Notes under the pieces: generated by a model
Told to the model about the DNA's origin: nothing
The model's database searches: none
The model's input: only the letters and a program-made list of their open reading frames with translations
In this document: positions 12,165-23,588 of the stretch, in pieces
Numbering within the stretch: position 1 is the stretch's first letter
Layout: the number at the start of each line of letters is the position of its first letter
Assembly: GCA_009760855.2 (NCBI GenBank)
Contig: WPIO01000027.1
Span: 1,804,501 to 1,868,500, forward strand
Length of the DNA: 64,000 nucleotides
Reading direction: 5' to 3'
DNA from: Cristatella mucedo
Lineage: Eukaryota; Bryozoa; Phylactolaemata; Cristatellidae
Position numbers and translations under genes: made by a program

Positions 12165-13035
12165 GGAGATACAACTGTAGAACCGGCTAGAAGCAATGCT
12201 ACGTCAGCTTATCTTCTCTATAATTTGTACGAAATCTAGATTTCCTGTTCCAAAGTGACCTATCACTATATGATCAAATCAGGTCCAAAATAAAGTCTGC
12301 CTACTTTGAGCTGGACAAAATGGGAAAGAATTTGGGCCTGCTAAGACAAGGATACAACATCCGAACGGTTTCATACATTTGTAACGTTCCTCTCGACTAC
12401 TGCAACTCACTTTTTTGTTTGTTCGTCTATTGGCCTCTGCAGCAAAGCGCTCACAGTTGATGCAAAACTCTGCAGCTAGGCTTTTCTGTCGCAGGCTTGG
12501 CAGTTCAGATTCAAATAATTCTCACCGAACTACAGTGGCTCCTCGTCAATCAGCTTCTTGACTTTAAAGTCGTATACCTTACTTGCAGGTCCCTTCATTC
12601 ACTGGCTACAGCCTACCTATCAGAACTACTTCCTAACCAGGCTAGGTATGGTACCTTTCGCTTTGCCGACTAAATAGTTTAGCTGGTCCTCGAAAAAACC
12701 CAATATCTTTTGGAGAACATGCCTTTTATTCGCATGTTCCCAAAGTCTGGAGCCAACTTCCTCCTGATTAAAGTGATGGCATTCAGTAACATAATGACAA
12801 TAAAGTAAATCTAAAACGCACTTTGTTCTCACAGCATTTGCTTAGTCGCTGTAATTTTCCCGTGCGAGCTTACGTGAATGACACTGTGCATGTTACCAAT
12901 GGCAATTGTATGCAGGTAACACTGTGCATGTTATCACTAACCACAATGTTCAAGTTTCTTTCGCAGCATTTTAAAATGGCCAGAAAAGATTTATTTGCTT
13001 CGTAAATGTAGAATTATTATCATTATCAATAAAGC
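12165..13035 (+). mobile_element. LINE family 1, 3' part
   Basis: Starts with the same sequence as the fragment at 11,780 (GCTAGAAGCAA-GCTACG), then runs past the CTCGACT(A/T)CTGCAACTC point through the C-terminal coding region and 3' UTR (the ACACTGTGCATGTTA repeats at 12,880-12,935) to a TTATTATCATTATCAATAAAG tail. The left 240 bp therefore exist twice in a row in this region. Confidence 0.75.
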
Positions 13036-14769
13036 TGATTCTAATGGAGCTATGAAGTACGTAAATTTTTAGAAGTTGAAGTATCGACAGGTTTTGCTGA
13101 TGAAATAGCCAAGATAGTTAATAAAACTTCTTAGTGCTTTGAGGATCAATTGAAATTTAGATAGGATTGAACGTGACTTCTCTAACGAAATAACTATTAT
13201 AACGAGCATTAGTATTTTCACCAGGGTTTTTCGACGACACATATTCTGGCAGTTCGGGAATGTCTCGTAAAAAGAGCTAGTAATAAAGGAAGATTAAACA
13301 CAATGAGCTTATGCTTACAGTCCAGATATACAAATAATGAGATTCAATTAGAAGCTTAGCAATCAAATTCCCGTTGATTCTCGACCCAACAGCGTTTCCA
13401 TCGGATGATCTTAGGAGCAGCAGAGGAATTGGATTCAACCCAGCTCGACACTGAGTTGAGGTGGGAGAACATTCTTGAAGTTTGTGACGAAGGTAGGCTC
13501 ATTGCAATACCTGCTAAAGTAGTGATGATAGCTGTCAAAGGGCTAGTTAAAAACTATCGACTATCTGTGTTTCCGTCGTAATCGCTGAGTTAGTTAATAT
13601 GATTTTCAATGCAAGAATCATCGCAACCAAAGGTCCACATTTCCTTTATTGGTTGAGAACTATAACTAGTGATCGCAAGAAGATTATACCTAAAACACAG
13701 TGAATCATGAACAAACAACGTTTCTAATAAAGAGGCTATGAAGAGTCAAGGACAAGCATTGCTAGAGGAAGAATAAGGATGGTTGTAATTGAATACCCTA
13801 AAAGAGAATTACTTTGATAGGAAAATAATGTCTGGCCTCGTGTACCCATTGTCTCGTGTGTCTAAGCCAAGAAGGAACGATTAAGTAGACGAAAGGTGTA
13901 TTTATGTTAATGTGAGCCTGAACATTTGCTTTGAAAGAAAAAGATCGCTAGCTCAATCCAAAGATACGGTTTAATTGCGACTTAGTTTTTCAAACCCAGC
14001 ATTCAGAGATCCGCGTCTATTTAAAAAAATGTATCAAAGACCAACTAAAGTCGTGAAAAAATAATATTAGGGTTTATAGATTATTAAGTCATAGCAAGTC
14101 ACATGTATGATTCGGGAGGAAGTATTTTATTGATAGGACATCGAATGGTTCAGAATTCTTTACCAAAATTACAGAATGAGTCACTAACGGAGCAACGGCT
14201 GGAAGAAAATTCAATAAAACAGGTAGAAACTCAAAGGCCGGCTCTGGTAAATAATACGAGGAGCGAAGTTACCCGAGTTATCCAATTAGTGAAACTTTTA
14301 GAAGCAGAGCTTCGGATTCACGATCGTGCTTACAATCCAACTAATTCTCCAACAGAACCTAAAAGAATTAGAAAAGTCTTGTAATTTATCTGAATTAGCA
14401 CAAGTTGAATCTACTCCACGGATAAAAATTGATCCCAATTATTTAACTTACGTTATACGCGATAAAAAAACTCTCGCCGCTATGATGAACATTACGAGGT
14501 TAGGTCTATGTGTAAACGTTTTAATGACTTCAGACTCACCCTAAGACCAGTTCACTATACTTTCTCGTTTGAGTTAGATAGAGAACTAAGCTAAAAGCTT
14601 AGTGAAATGGATGATGGAAATCTAAAAAATGGGTGCTGAAAAGAGAATTGAAACTAGACAATGCTTTTATTTTTGTCAAAGCGACTGATGTCTAGTATCT
14701 TTCTTAGTGACATAACTTTCCCGCCAATGCGTCACTGTTAACCTCTCTAACTTAGTGGTCATTAGGCCT
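13036..14769. other. Unassigned region with weak coding-like frames
   Basis: Contains frames at 14,103-14,384 (QVETQRPALVNNTRSEVTRV) and 14,326-14,544 (PRIKIDPNYLTYVIRDKKTL) in overlapping registers, and shorter protein-like pieces near 13,080 (FLEVEVSTGFADEIAKIVNK) and 13,410-13,550. A 45-bp stretch at 13,120-13,165 resembles 12,053-12,100. This may be the decayed host of the LINE pieces at 11.8-13.0 kb, or the 5' part (ORF1) of the LINE that follows. I recognise no family. Confidence 0.25.
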
Positions 14770-17700
14770 GTTGTAACCCAATCGGCCAGACTTAACGCTT
14801 GCCTTTGGAATCCTCGCTAAATGTGCAATAAACCTCTAGTAATAAACGACCTTATTTCTGAAAATGGTATCGACCTGCTCGCCCTAACTGAAACTTGGCT
14901 GAAATCGATAAACTGCCCGACAATTAAAGACGCTACTCCATCTGGTTTCACGTTCTTTCACACCCCTAGATCAATCAAAACTGGAGGTGGAGTTGCTATT
15001 ATCGTGCGCTCGAAATTCAGCTTCAAGCCATTTGAGGTACTCTCGAAGCAGTCTTTTGAATCAATTGTCCTGGTCTCACCCGAAAACAAGCTACCGCGAT
15101 AGTGGCAGTAGTCTATCGCCCTCCAGGTACCAAATCCTCCTTTATCTCAGATTTCTCCGATCTCATTTCGATTCTGTGTGCAAGAAATCGATCCTTCCTC
15201 GTTATGGGTGATTTCAAAGTTCACTTTGATAACTTATCTGACGCTTTCAGCACCGAATTTCATTTCGTGCATCGACTGACTCATTGTCTCTTGTGGCTCA
15301 TGTGCATGGCCCTACCCACATCAAGGGTCACACACTCGACCAGATTTTCTCATACAACTGCACTTTGTCATCACCAATTATTACCAAATCCTGCTTATCT
15401 GACCACATGCAGATCTCATTCAATCTACAGTGTGTGCCCACATTCTCCTCTAAAATAACCTGTGAATCGCGAAACCTCAAGACCCTTGACATCGATACTG
15501 TCCGTGCGAGAATATCTGCTTCACCTTTGCTGCTCAGTCCTCCCTCCGATCTGTCATCACTGGTAGATTGCTACAACACGACACTAGCTGACACGCTCGA
15601 CGAGTTTGCACCTCTGACAAAGCGCACTGTGCGCCCCCCCTGCCCAGACGGCCTATGGTTTACCACAGACATTAAACTAGCCAAGTCTACTAAACGAAAG
15701 CTTGAAAAGGCATACAAAAGATCCGGACTAACTGTCCATCGACAGGCATATGAAGACTACTGTAGGTCGTACCAATCGATCCTAGCAAAGGCCAAGTCTA
15801 GCTTCTATAGAAACATTGTTGAATCACAGATGCACAATCCAAAAAATGCTGATGTCGACAATAAACCATCTCCTCAACCGTTCCCAGGTTAGCTCCTTAC
15901 CTGATGATCCCTGTGATGATCTAGCCGATCGCTTCTCTCGATTCTTTGTGCAGAAGATAGACAAGATCAGGGAATCCATCCCTGCGATGACAACCTTCCC
16001 ACTAGAATGCTGTTCCTCGGTTCCTGGCTGCACCTCAATGTCTGCATTTAAGCAGGTCACTAGTGATCTAGTCCTAAAGGTCGTATCTCGATCAAAGAAG
16101 ACAACAAGTCCACTGGACCCTATTCCCACTGTCCTGCTCCTACGTTGCATTGATCTGCTGCTGCCATGCATAACCAACATCATTAATATGTCATTAGCCT
16201 CAGGTCAGGTCCCAGCACCTTTCAAAAAACTGTAGTCAGGCCACTTCTCAAGAAAGCTACACTAGACCAAGAGAACTTAAGCAACTACCGCCCAGTCTCA
16301 CTTCTACCATTCCTATCAAAGACACTGGAACGGGTCGTGGCAGACCAGCTGAACTCGTATATCGAAACCTCACACCTTGCTAGTAAGTTCCAGTCTGGCT
16401 TTAGAGCTAATCACACCACAGAATCAGCATTGCTTCAGGTATACAACGACCTACTTAGGAACGCAGATATGGGTAGAGTGTCTCTTCTTGTTTTGCTCGA
16501 TCTTTCGGCAGCTTTTGATACCATCGATCACAAAGTACTTCTAGAGCGCCTCTCATCTCGCCTGGGCATCACTGGCACTGCTCTGCAGTGGTTCAGGTCT
16601 TATCTCAGTGGGAGACTCCAGAGTATTGACTTGAATGGACAAAGATCATCTGAAGTACCTCTGAAATATGGAGTACCTCAGGGCTCTGTGCTAGGTCCGG
16701 TCCTTTTCACCGTTTATACTCTCCCTCTTGCTGATGTGATTGCCAAGCACAATCTAGGCTTTCACTTCTATGCGGATGACACTCAGTTGTACCTTTGCTT
16801 TGATCCCTCCCAGCCTTCGAGCACCTCAAATTCTCTCAACTCACTTGCTGCATGCATTGATGACATCCACACATGGATGGCAGCAAATTTTCTAAAACTT
16901 AACGATGATAAAACTAACTTACTAGTTATGGGCAAACCCAGTGTGATTCAGAAATTGGAAAGGCTGACTCTCAAAATTGGCTCTGCCAGCATATCTCCAG
17001 TTGCATCAGCTCGAAATCTAGGTGTCATATTCCGAAGCGACCTCTCGTTAGACGACCACATCAGCTCCACAGTCAAATCAGCCTATTTTCAGCTTCACAA
17101 CATTGCTAAAATTAGGGCTTGTTTAGATAAGGATACCACGTCCAAGTTGGTCCATGCATTCGTGACATCCCGTCTCGACTTCTGCAACTCACTGCTTACT
17201 GGCCTACCAGCATGTGCGATCAGGCGATTGCAGCTGGTGCAAAACTCTGCAGCTAGGCTTGTCTGTCGTGAGCGTCGCAGTTGCCACATTACTCCACTTC
17301 TCGCCGACCTGCACTGGCTACCAGTGAGGCAACGGATTGACTTCAAGGTTTTGTCGCTCACTTTTAGGTCTCTTCATTCTATGGCTCCAGCCTATCTTTC
17401 AGATATACTCCCCAATCAGGCCAAGCATCGTACCACCCGCTTTTCGGAATCCAACAGTCTACAAATACCTCGTACAAACCTTAAATCCTTTGGAGACCGT
17501 GCATTTAGCTCGTATGCTCCCAAAGCCTGGAACTCCCTCCCGACCGGCGTCAGAACATCCCCTGACCTGACCACATTTAAAAGAAACTTAAAAACACACC
17601 TATTTAGGACAGCATTTAGTGGGTCCCTGTGATTCGTCCTTGATGTGCTTATGCGTGCTGACACTGTGCATGCTGCCACTAACCACATTTGCATGCTGAC

Positions 17701-17860
17701 CCTGTGCATGTCACCCCTAACCATATTATTCATTTTTTTTCAAGCATGATTTTACTTACTATTCTATTGCATATCACTTTGCAGCAAATGTAAAGCGCCT
17801 AGAAAGAGATTAAGTTCTCTGAGGGCGCTTTATCAAGTGCAATATTATTATTATTATTAT
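14770..17860 (+). mobile_element. LINE family 1, near-complete CR1/L2-like non-LTR retrotransposon
   Basis: Codes in order for an apurinic endonuclease domain (LLALTETWLKS near 14,880; GGGVAIIVRS near 14,990; VMGDFKVHFDN near 15,210; GHTLDQIFS near 15,330) and a reverse transcriptase (NYRPVSLLPFLSKTLERV near 16,285; LLDLSAAFDTIDH near 16,500; YGVPQGSVLGPVLF near 16,675; catalytic FHFYADDTQLY near 16,765), ending with the C-terminal thumb and a 3' UTR with an ATTATTATTATT tail. The last frame (16,337-17,632) is open for 431 residues. Upstream parts are interrupted by stops or frameshifts near 14,818, 15,100, 15,290, 15,890 and 16,235, so it is inactive as read. The endonuclease plus RT layout, lack of LTRs and short-repeat tail place it in the CR1/L2 group. 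ORF1 was not identified. At least six truncated copies of the family are in this window. Confidence 0.9.
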
Positions 17861-18307
17861 TACTAGCTTGGTAGGCTTGGCGGTACCCTAGGCCATGGTG
17901 TTTAATTCTCTTTGAGCAGCACCGAGTGTCTCTGATTATAACAGGGCAGACATTCAGAGGTCTATTCTTACTGCAAATCAGCAATGAATCAAAAAATTTG
18001 TGATACTGGTTATCGGTAGAAACACCTTTCGAGTATTGCAGCACTTGATCAATAAATACTGAGCATCTGAAGTCGGATAGCTGAACAAGCTTCGCTAGAT
18101 CATTTGTCAATGGCAGGCGTATACAAAGTGTTCTAAGAACTAATTATATTAAGGAAAATAAAAACCACGGCATGTTGTGGCCAGTGCGGACGCTAAAGAG
18201 TTTAACTAGACGCTGGGAGGCGTCAAGTGTTTCCTGAGCTAAAACTGTGCTCCTGCTTCTAAAACTCGCATCCAAAACGTCGAGAGAAGGAAGCAGCATA
18301 TGCTATA

Positions 18308-18394
18308 TGCTATAATATTAATATATTAATATATACAAAATATATATATATATATATATATATTTGTATATATTAATATATTAATATTATAGCA
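18308..18394. repeat. Perfect 32-bp inverted repeat with a 23-bp AT loop
   Basis: The arms 18,308-18,339 and 18,363-18,394 are exact reverse complements; the spacer is alternating AT. The arm starts TGCTATAATATTAATA. A further (TA)n run follows at 18,413-18,463. Such a sequence can fold as a cruciform or hairpin. Confidence 0.95.
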
Positions 18395-18404
18395 TATATA
18401 TATG

Positions 18405-18412
<8 letters not shown>

Positions 18413-18463
<51 letters not shown>
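18413..18463. repeat. (TA)n microsatellite
   Basis: About 25 TA units, directly after the palindrome. Confidence 0.95.
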
Positions 18464-18465
<2 letters not shown>

Positions 18466-20185
18466 TATGCCCAGACGCAAAGGTTTCTACGGAAGCAACG
18501 CTACCGTGGAGACGCCGGCTGTTGAAGGAATCCGCAGAGCTCGTTATAGAGTTGACGAGCTGCGTGGATTGCACAATCGCTAAGTTAGAGCTATTTGTGC
18601 TGCAGCATGATGCTGGCTGGGCTGCAAATGTGTATCATCGCCCAGGTAATATGCTTGCTGAGCAGTAAGTTAAGTAGTAAACGAAGGTCAAACTGCATTG
18701 CAGCTCTTTCATTTGTGCTACATCTCTTATTTTTAAGTGAGGCAAAACAAATCTCACTCAACTCTAGTGATAAGGAGTAGCTTTAGGTTTGTAAGTTGCT
18801 CACGATTGCTCAGTGACTATCAAACGCTACTGATTTTTAATTGAGACACTGAGACAAAGTCTGGCCTCGAACCTTAAAGCTACGGCTGCTTTAGTTTGTA
18901 TTTGTCGATATTTCAATGCGACTACTAATTTTCCAGATTACAAAATGTGTGAGAAAAAGAAAGCCACTGCAGTGGTATAGCGATTTATTTAAACATTATT
19001 GTATTCTTTTATTGGCAAAGCCCAAGGAGGAATCTTTCGCACATCTATTCAACTAAACGCGATTTGCATAGTCCCTCCTCCATTTTTAAGCCTGGAAGCT
19101 TTTTGCTCCAATGTTGCATCTCAGAAGGATTATCTGAATTTAAAATGGCCGTGAGAACAAATTATTTTATAGTCTCGCTCAAACAATTGTGATAACTTTT
19201 TCAGATACTTTAGCGATAGATTATCTTGTGCTTTCTATTAGCAGAATCTCACAAGAAGCTGCAGGCTCACACGTGACTGTTTGGATGAAAGCCAAGAAGG
19301 AAAAAAAAACGCAAAAAGCTACTGGCTCGTGGATCTGAACACTGATATGCCTCAGTATAATAGAATTAAAACCGCATTTATACAATATAAATTAGGCTCG
19401 ACGGTTCTGGCTTAGATGTAATGAACCTTATCCACATAACTGTGATGTGCGTTTTTGACGAACGGTAGACGCAATAGTCGGCCCTTGCAAGAATCTTTAC
19501 CGCTGCCGAGTATAAATATCTATGCTAATGATGTGGAGTTGTAACGCTAAAGTGCAATCACTCCTCGTCATTCTCGTATTCCTACCGTGTTCCTCTACTA
19601 CTGTATTTGTCGCTGTCGTTCTGTTACGAGCTCTGTTTTTCTGAACTAATTCTATCATGAATTGAAAGACGCTACAGCCCATTTGCAGCAGTAGCAGGTC
19701 TTGCGCTTCGAAACCTCCTCACCCACGAAACATAGTCAAGCATATTGACAAATTCAATTATATCACATGCTGTGCCTTCACTCTGCGTCTGTCTCCGGGC
19801 CAATGCAAACATTCACAGACGTGAACTTACGGATGCAACGCAAGTATTGACAACAACAGTTATTATTACTTGTATACGTATATTATACGTATCGATCTGT
19901 TATATAATTCTTGCGTAGCTTTAGTATTGGGGAGGAAACTAAAATTACAATGGGTTACTAGATATCGTATATCGTAAAATTCCATCGAAGACTAGAGAGT
20001 ACTTCACGGATGTTTTTGGAGGATTCTCCCGAAAGCTTTCACAGTTTTTGGCGCTCCAACAACCGAAATCCAAATAAATGCATCAAAAGGGGACCGCATG
20101 AACAAACTCTCAGATTGTTTCAATTAAATACCTCAAATTCAATTAAGTACTAATAAACACCAAGAGAATTGAGGATTCAGCTACA

Positions 20186-20191
20186 TTTATT
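20186..20191 (-). terminator. Candidate polyadenylation signal of IRG locus A
   Basis: AATAAA on the minus strand, about 236 bp past the IRG stop codon. A plausible 3' end signal, unproven. Confidence 0.35.
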
Positions 20192-20426
20192 CACACAAAT
20201 CTGTACTACTTGAATTCCAAGGATTTGTAATATACCAGAATATTCTGCATCTCAGGTTCTTATTTAATATTACGAAAGCAATAAGATTTTCAATAAAATG
20301 CTGATCCAACACCCCATTTTAGAAAGAAGGTATAACTATATCTGCTTTTCACCCCCACGCATCTATGTCCGCTGCCAAATCGTTTACCCAAACTTTAGCG
20401 ATACTTGACAAGGCCGTTGCGGCCGA

Positions 20427-21187
20427 TTAAACCTCGGACGCTCTTGTTATTGTCATCCCAATTATCTCTATGGTGTTTTTCTTCATTTCTTGAATAATGG
20501 CTCTGAGCGTAAGCATGGTGCTGGCGAAGGACAGAGCGCCAGCAGCAAGAGCTCCCACAAAAGGAATAAATCTGATCACTTCTTCGGCGGCGTTCTCAGC
20601 TGCGTACGGCGCGAGCAGACGCCCAACGCTCTCTGCAGTGCACGTCATCCACGAAAACGCCTTCAGCCGAAGGTCAAACGACGTTCGTTCCACGCCGGAA
20701 GCTTTACTTAACTCGTCCAGATTTTCATCATCGAGTCCATAAGTTTTCTTGTAGAAAGAAATTTCATTCACGATAAGGGCGGCGTCCACTGCGAACGAAA
20801 GACCCGGGACAGGTACGAATGCGACAGCAGCAGATGCCGTAGCAACTTTCCACACCCTAGCCAGAAGCATCTTGGAATTTCCTTAATGATATCCTCCGTG
20901 TTGATTTTGATAGAGTATAGCATGACTTCCTTCTTCAAGCTGGGGATGTCAGTAATGAAAGTTTGCATAAGTTTTGGAAAATCCCACAGAAGTGGCTTTC
21001 TGCTCGAAATGAGAAAAATGGGCGTGTTAAAAAAGCCGTCCTGCTCTAGCTGGATTGCACAGTCTGATTTCATTTTCTCAAGGAGTGCACGCTCGCTATG
21101 AGTCTTGGGATAATCTCTTTTATCATTCTTGACCGCCTGATCTGTCTGAGACCGTGCGAAATAGAATCGCTTGTCCCGTGCTTTGAT
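20427..21187 (-). CDS. IRG locus A, exon 4 (GTPase C-half and helical domain)
   Basis: Starts after an acceptor TTTATATTTTTAG. It encodes the segment after ANE of exon 3: IKARDKRFYFARSQTDQ, then the G5-region ISSRKPLLWDFPKL and a long helical domain with hydrophobic stretches (SAAVAFVPVPGLSFAVDAAL and FIPFVGALAAGALSFASTML) that in the family contacts membranes. Length 761 nt is one short of a whole number of codons: the upstream frame (to about 20,880) and the downstream frame (147 residues from 20,870) differ by one base at a run AATTCCAAG. Stop at 20,427. Confidence 0.8.
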
Positions 21188-23463
21188 CTAAAAATATAAA
21201 TTGATTAGTACTTTTGAAGGCTAGAACTGGAAGTTCTTCTTATAAGATCGCACGCTTTGAAAACCACTTTGCAAACCTAGAAAGAAGTTCGGGTACAATG
21301 TTCCCTCGTTCACCTTGGTTAATTGGTTCCAGGCTCTACCACAATAACTGAATTTCCGTGAAGTAGGATTCTTTATTTATGAATCGAATGTTTCCGTAGT
21401 TAGAACAAATAAACCTTATTCGTGACTCTCCAAACATGATTTCCAACATTACTAGAGCCATTTGGACACAAAATACCAACCCTTTAATCTCCCTAATCTC
21501 TTTAATACTCGTATTACCTACTCCTATTATTATTATTATTCCTTTGAAAAAGAAATTGCACTTACACAAGGAGTGGTCGAGCGGCTGCACTTGGTGTTAA
21601 AGGATTTGTGAGGGGTTTGAAGATTTTGTGAGGGCTTGAACTTGTTTGGGTTTGAAGGAGTTGCTCGAATAGATCGACCGACAGTCCATACATACAGTAG
21701 TTATAATTTTAACTGTAATAGAGGGATGCATATTTGATTCACGGCCGAGCGTGCACTGTTCATAATATTGTCCGTGTAGCGGTCCGTAGTCCGGGGAGGG
21801 GTCGCTATCTTCACACTTGAAGCACCCACTAAGGAGTTCGGAAACCACCGGGCAGATGAATAACAATCAATATAATTCTCACGTACAGCTCCATCTAGCT
21901 GGGTTGCAAGCAGAAAAAATGTCTCAGGATAAAAGTTTGCTCCTGAATGAAAATGTGAAGTGATCTTTCCTCATTTTAACCCTGGAGAAGCACATACTTC
22001 AGTTACCTAAGGATCTTAGACGATGTAAGAGCATACAGCGGTTAAAAAGGTACGCATAAAGCATATTCCTAAGGTTTCCTTATAGCATGGACTTTCAGTT
22101 TTGTTAGTAATTGGTTAATGAAGTGGAAACATACGCAGTGACCTAATAACACCAATCGATGGCGGTCGCACTACAGCGCCAGAGATCCAAGTCACCATTT
22201 AGCCCTAATTCTGCGGCCAGCCTATCTTGGCCACCCATCTTTCTACTGGACCTGATGCTGGCTGGCCAGGAAACCTCAGAAAACCCTTGCATAAGAAGCA
22301 TCGAACTTGATTGAATATATTTTTCCGACAAAATAGAGAAACCGTTTTTATATTGTGGAATCAAAACCTCATCTCGAACCTCATTTTAAAAAAGGTAAAC
22401 GGGAGTGCAGTTCGTATGCAACCGCTGCTGGCTATGTCGGCCCTTTCTAATTCATTTGCCTGAGAAAGAAAAAGCTCAATGGCTTTGAATATTCCGTGTC
22501 ACTCGTAACACCAGTGTGTGTAATTAAAAAAGGAATACAAATTGGTAGAGCTAGCTTTTTGGAAAATGGCACGTGTATCGCGGAAGATCAAAGTTATTCT
22601 TTGGGCACTTCAAGATGATTGAAACGAAGGCAAGAGCTAATGAACCTGCTTTGTGGCTTTTTGCTATTATTGTACTTGTAATCATTACGAGTGAAACTGA
22701 TTTATAATAACGTTTAAGTCATTAATACATTATACAGCTAGCTTTTAGTGGTCAATTCGTGCCAATCCTCTTTACTCAAATAGGTTTGCTATTCCGCCGT
22801 GGAATACTGCCACATCTATCGCAAAAGAATGCTCAATGGCAATAACAACAGTGAGTATTTCACCGTACAACTAATTATTTTGTAGGAACGTGACGTATGC
22901 TGGAAGGAAACTATCTCAGTCGGTTTCCCAAAATATTCATCGTTTCATAAAATTAAAAATCTTGATATTTATCATCGGTTTCGTTCGTTAAAGCAGTTTT
23001 TATTACTTCGTACTTTTAAACTCCTTACAATAAGGTGTGGTCGGCTTTTAAATTGCTTTTAATGACCAGTCCCTTTCATCGTCTCTAGGAACTCTGGCAC
23101 TCTAGCCATGTTTACTGGGCTGTGATAGTCCAGGTGGCAAGGTGCCTACTGTGACGAACGAGGTCGTGGATTTGAATCCTGCAATTAGCGACCCTTTATT
23201 GCTAACTGCAAGCTGAAATGTGAGCCGTTAATGGTCTGCCGCTATATGAATTGAGGTGCTGGAATCAGCTTCCACCAAGTATTTGTAGCTCATTACAACT
23301 AAATTTAATAATTCAATCAACACTGCTTTCTTTTTAACCCATTTTCAGTTTCCAAAGGGAGTTTGACAAGGCGTTACAGCAGCACGGTTGCTGTGAATAA
23401 ATGTGATGTTAGCAGGTGTGAAATAAGCACAAAAATAGATATTGTGGCTTATTAAAAACTCAC
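21188..23463 (-). other. Intron 3 of IRG locus A
   Basis: About 2.3 kb with donor GTGAGT and acceptor TTTTTAG. Holds one tRNA-SINE (23,115-23,250) and a short TTATTATTATT tract near 21,530. No other gene seen. Confidence 0.65.
23115..23250 (+). mobile_element. tRNA-derived SINE (type 1)
   Basis: Shows a Pol III B-box-like sequence AGGTCGTGGATTTGAATCC and a body (GCGACCCTTTATTGCTAACTGC, then GCCGCTATATGAATTGAGG) shared with the SINE at 46,027. The A box is diverged. Confidence 0.6.
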
Positions 23464-23588
23464 CTCATTAGCTAGCCAAAGGTCATTTTCACAAAATCGG
23501 TTGCTGCAAATGATGACAAAGAAGTCATATCTTGAAAATTCCACAGCATCCATGTATTCGTCTCTGGGAAACTTTGGCGTACCAACAC
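23464..23588 (-). CDS. IRG locus A, exon 3 (switch II region)
   Basis: 125 nt between an acceptor GCTGTTTCAG and a donor GAG|GTGAGT, fully open. Read with the last base of exon 2 it supplies the G following DLP, giving the G3 motif DLPG-VGTPKF, then FPRDEYMDAVEF, RYDFFVIICSNRF and NDLWLANE. This is the usual IRG order (G3, a Tyr-rich segment, the core strand). The homologous exon of locus B is at 52,329-52,454. Confidence 0.85.

Larger units (their letters stand above)
17861..20185. other. Unassigned sequence containing an AT palindrome
   Basis: No gene recognised. Besides the palindrome and AT microsatellite listed separately I see nothing supportable; the frame at 18,462-18,668 has no recognisable motif. 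Confidence 0.4.
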
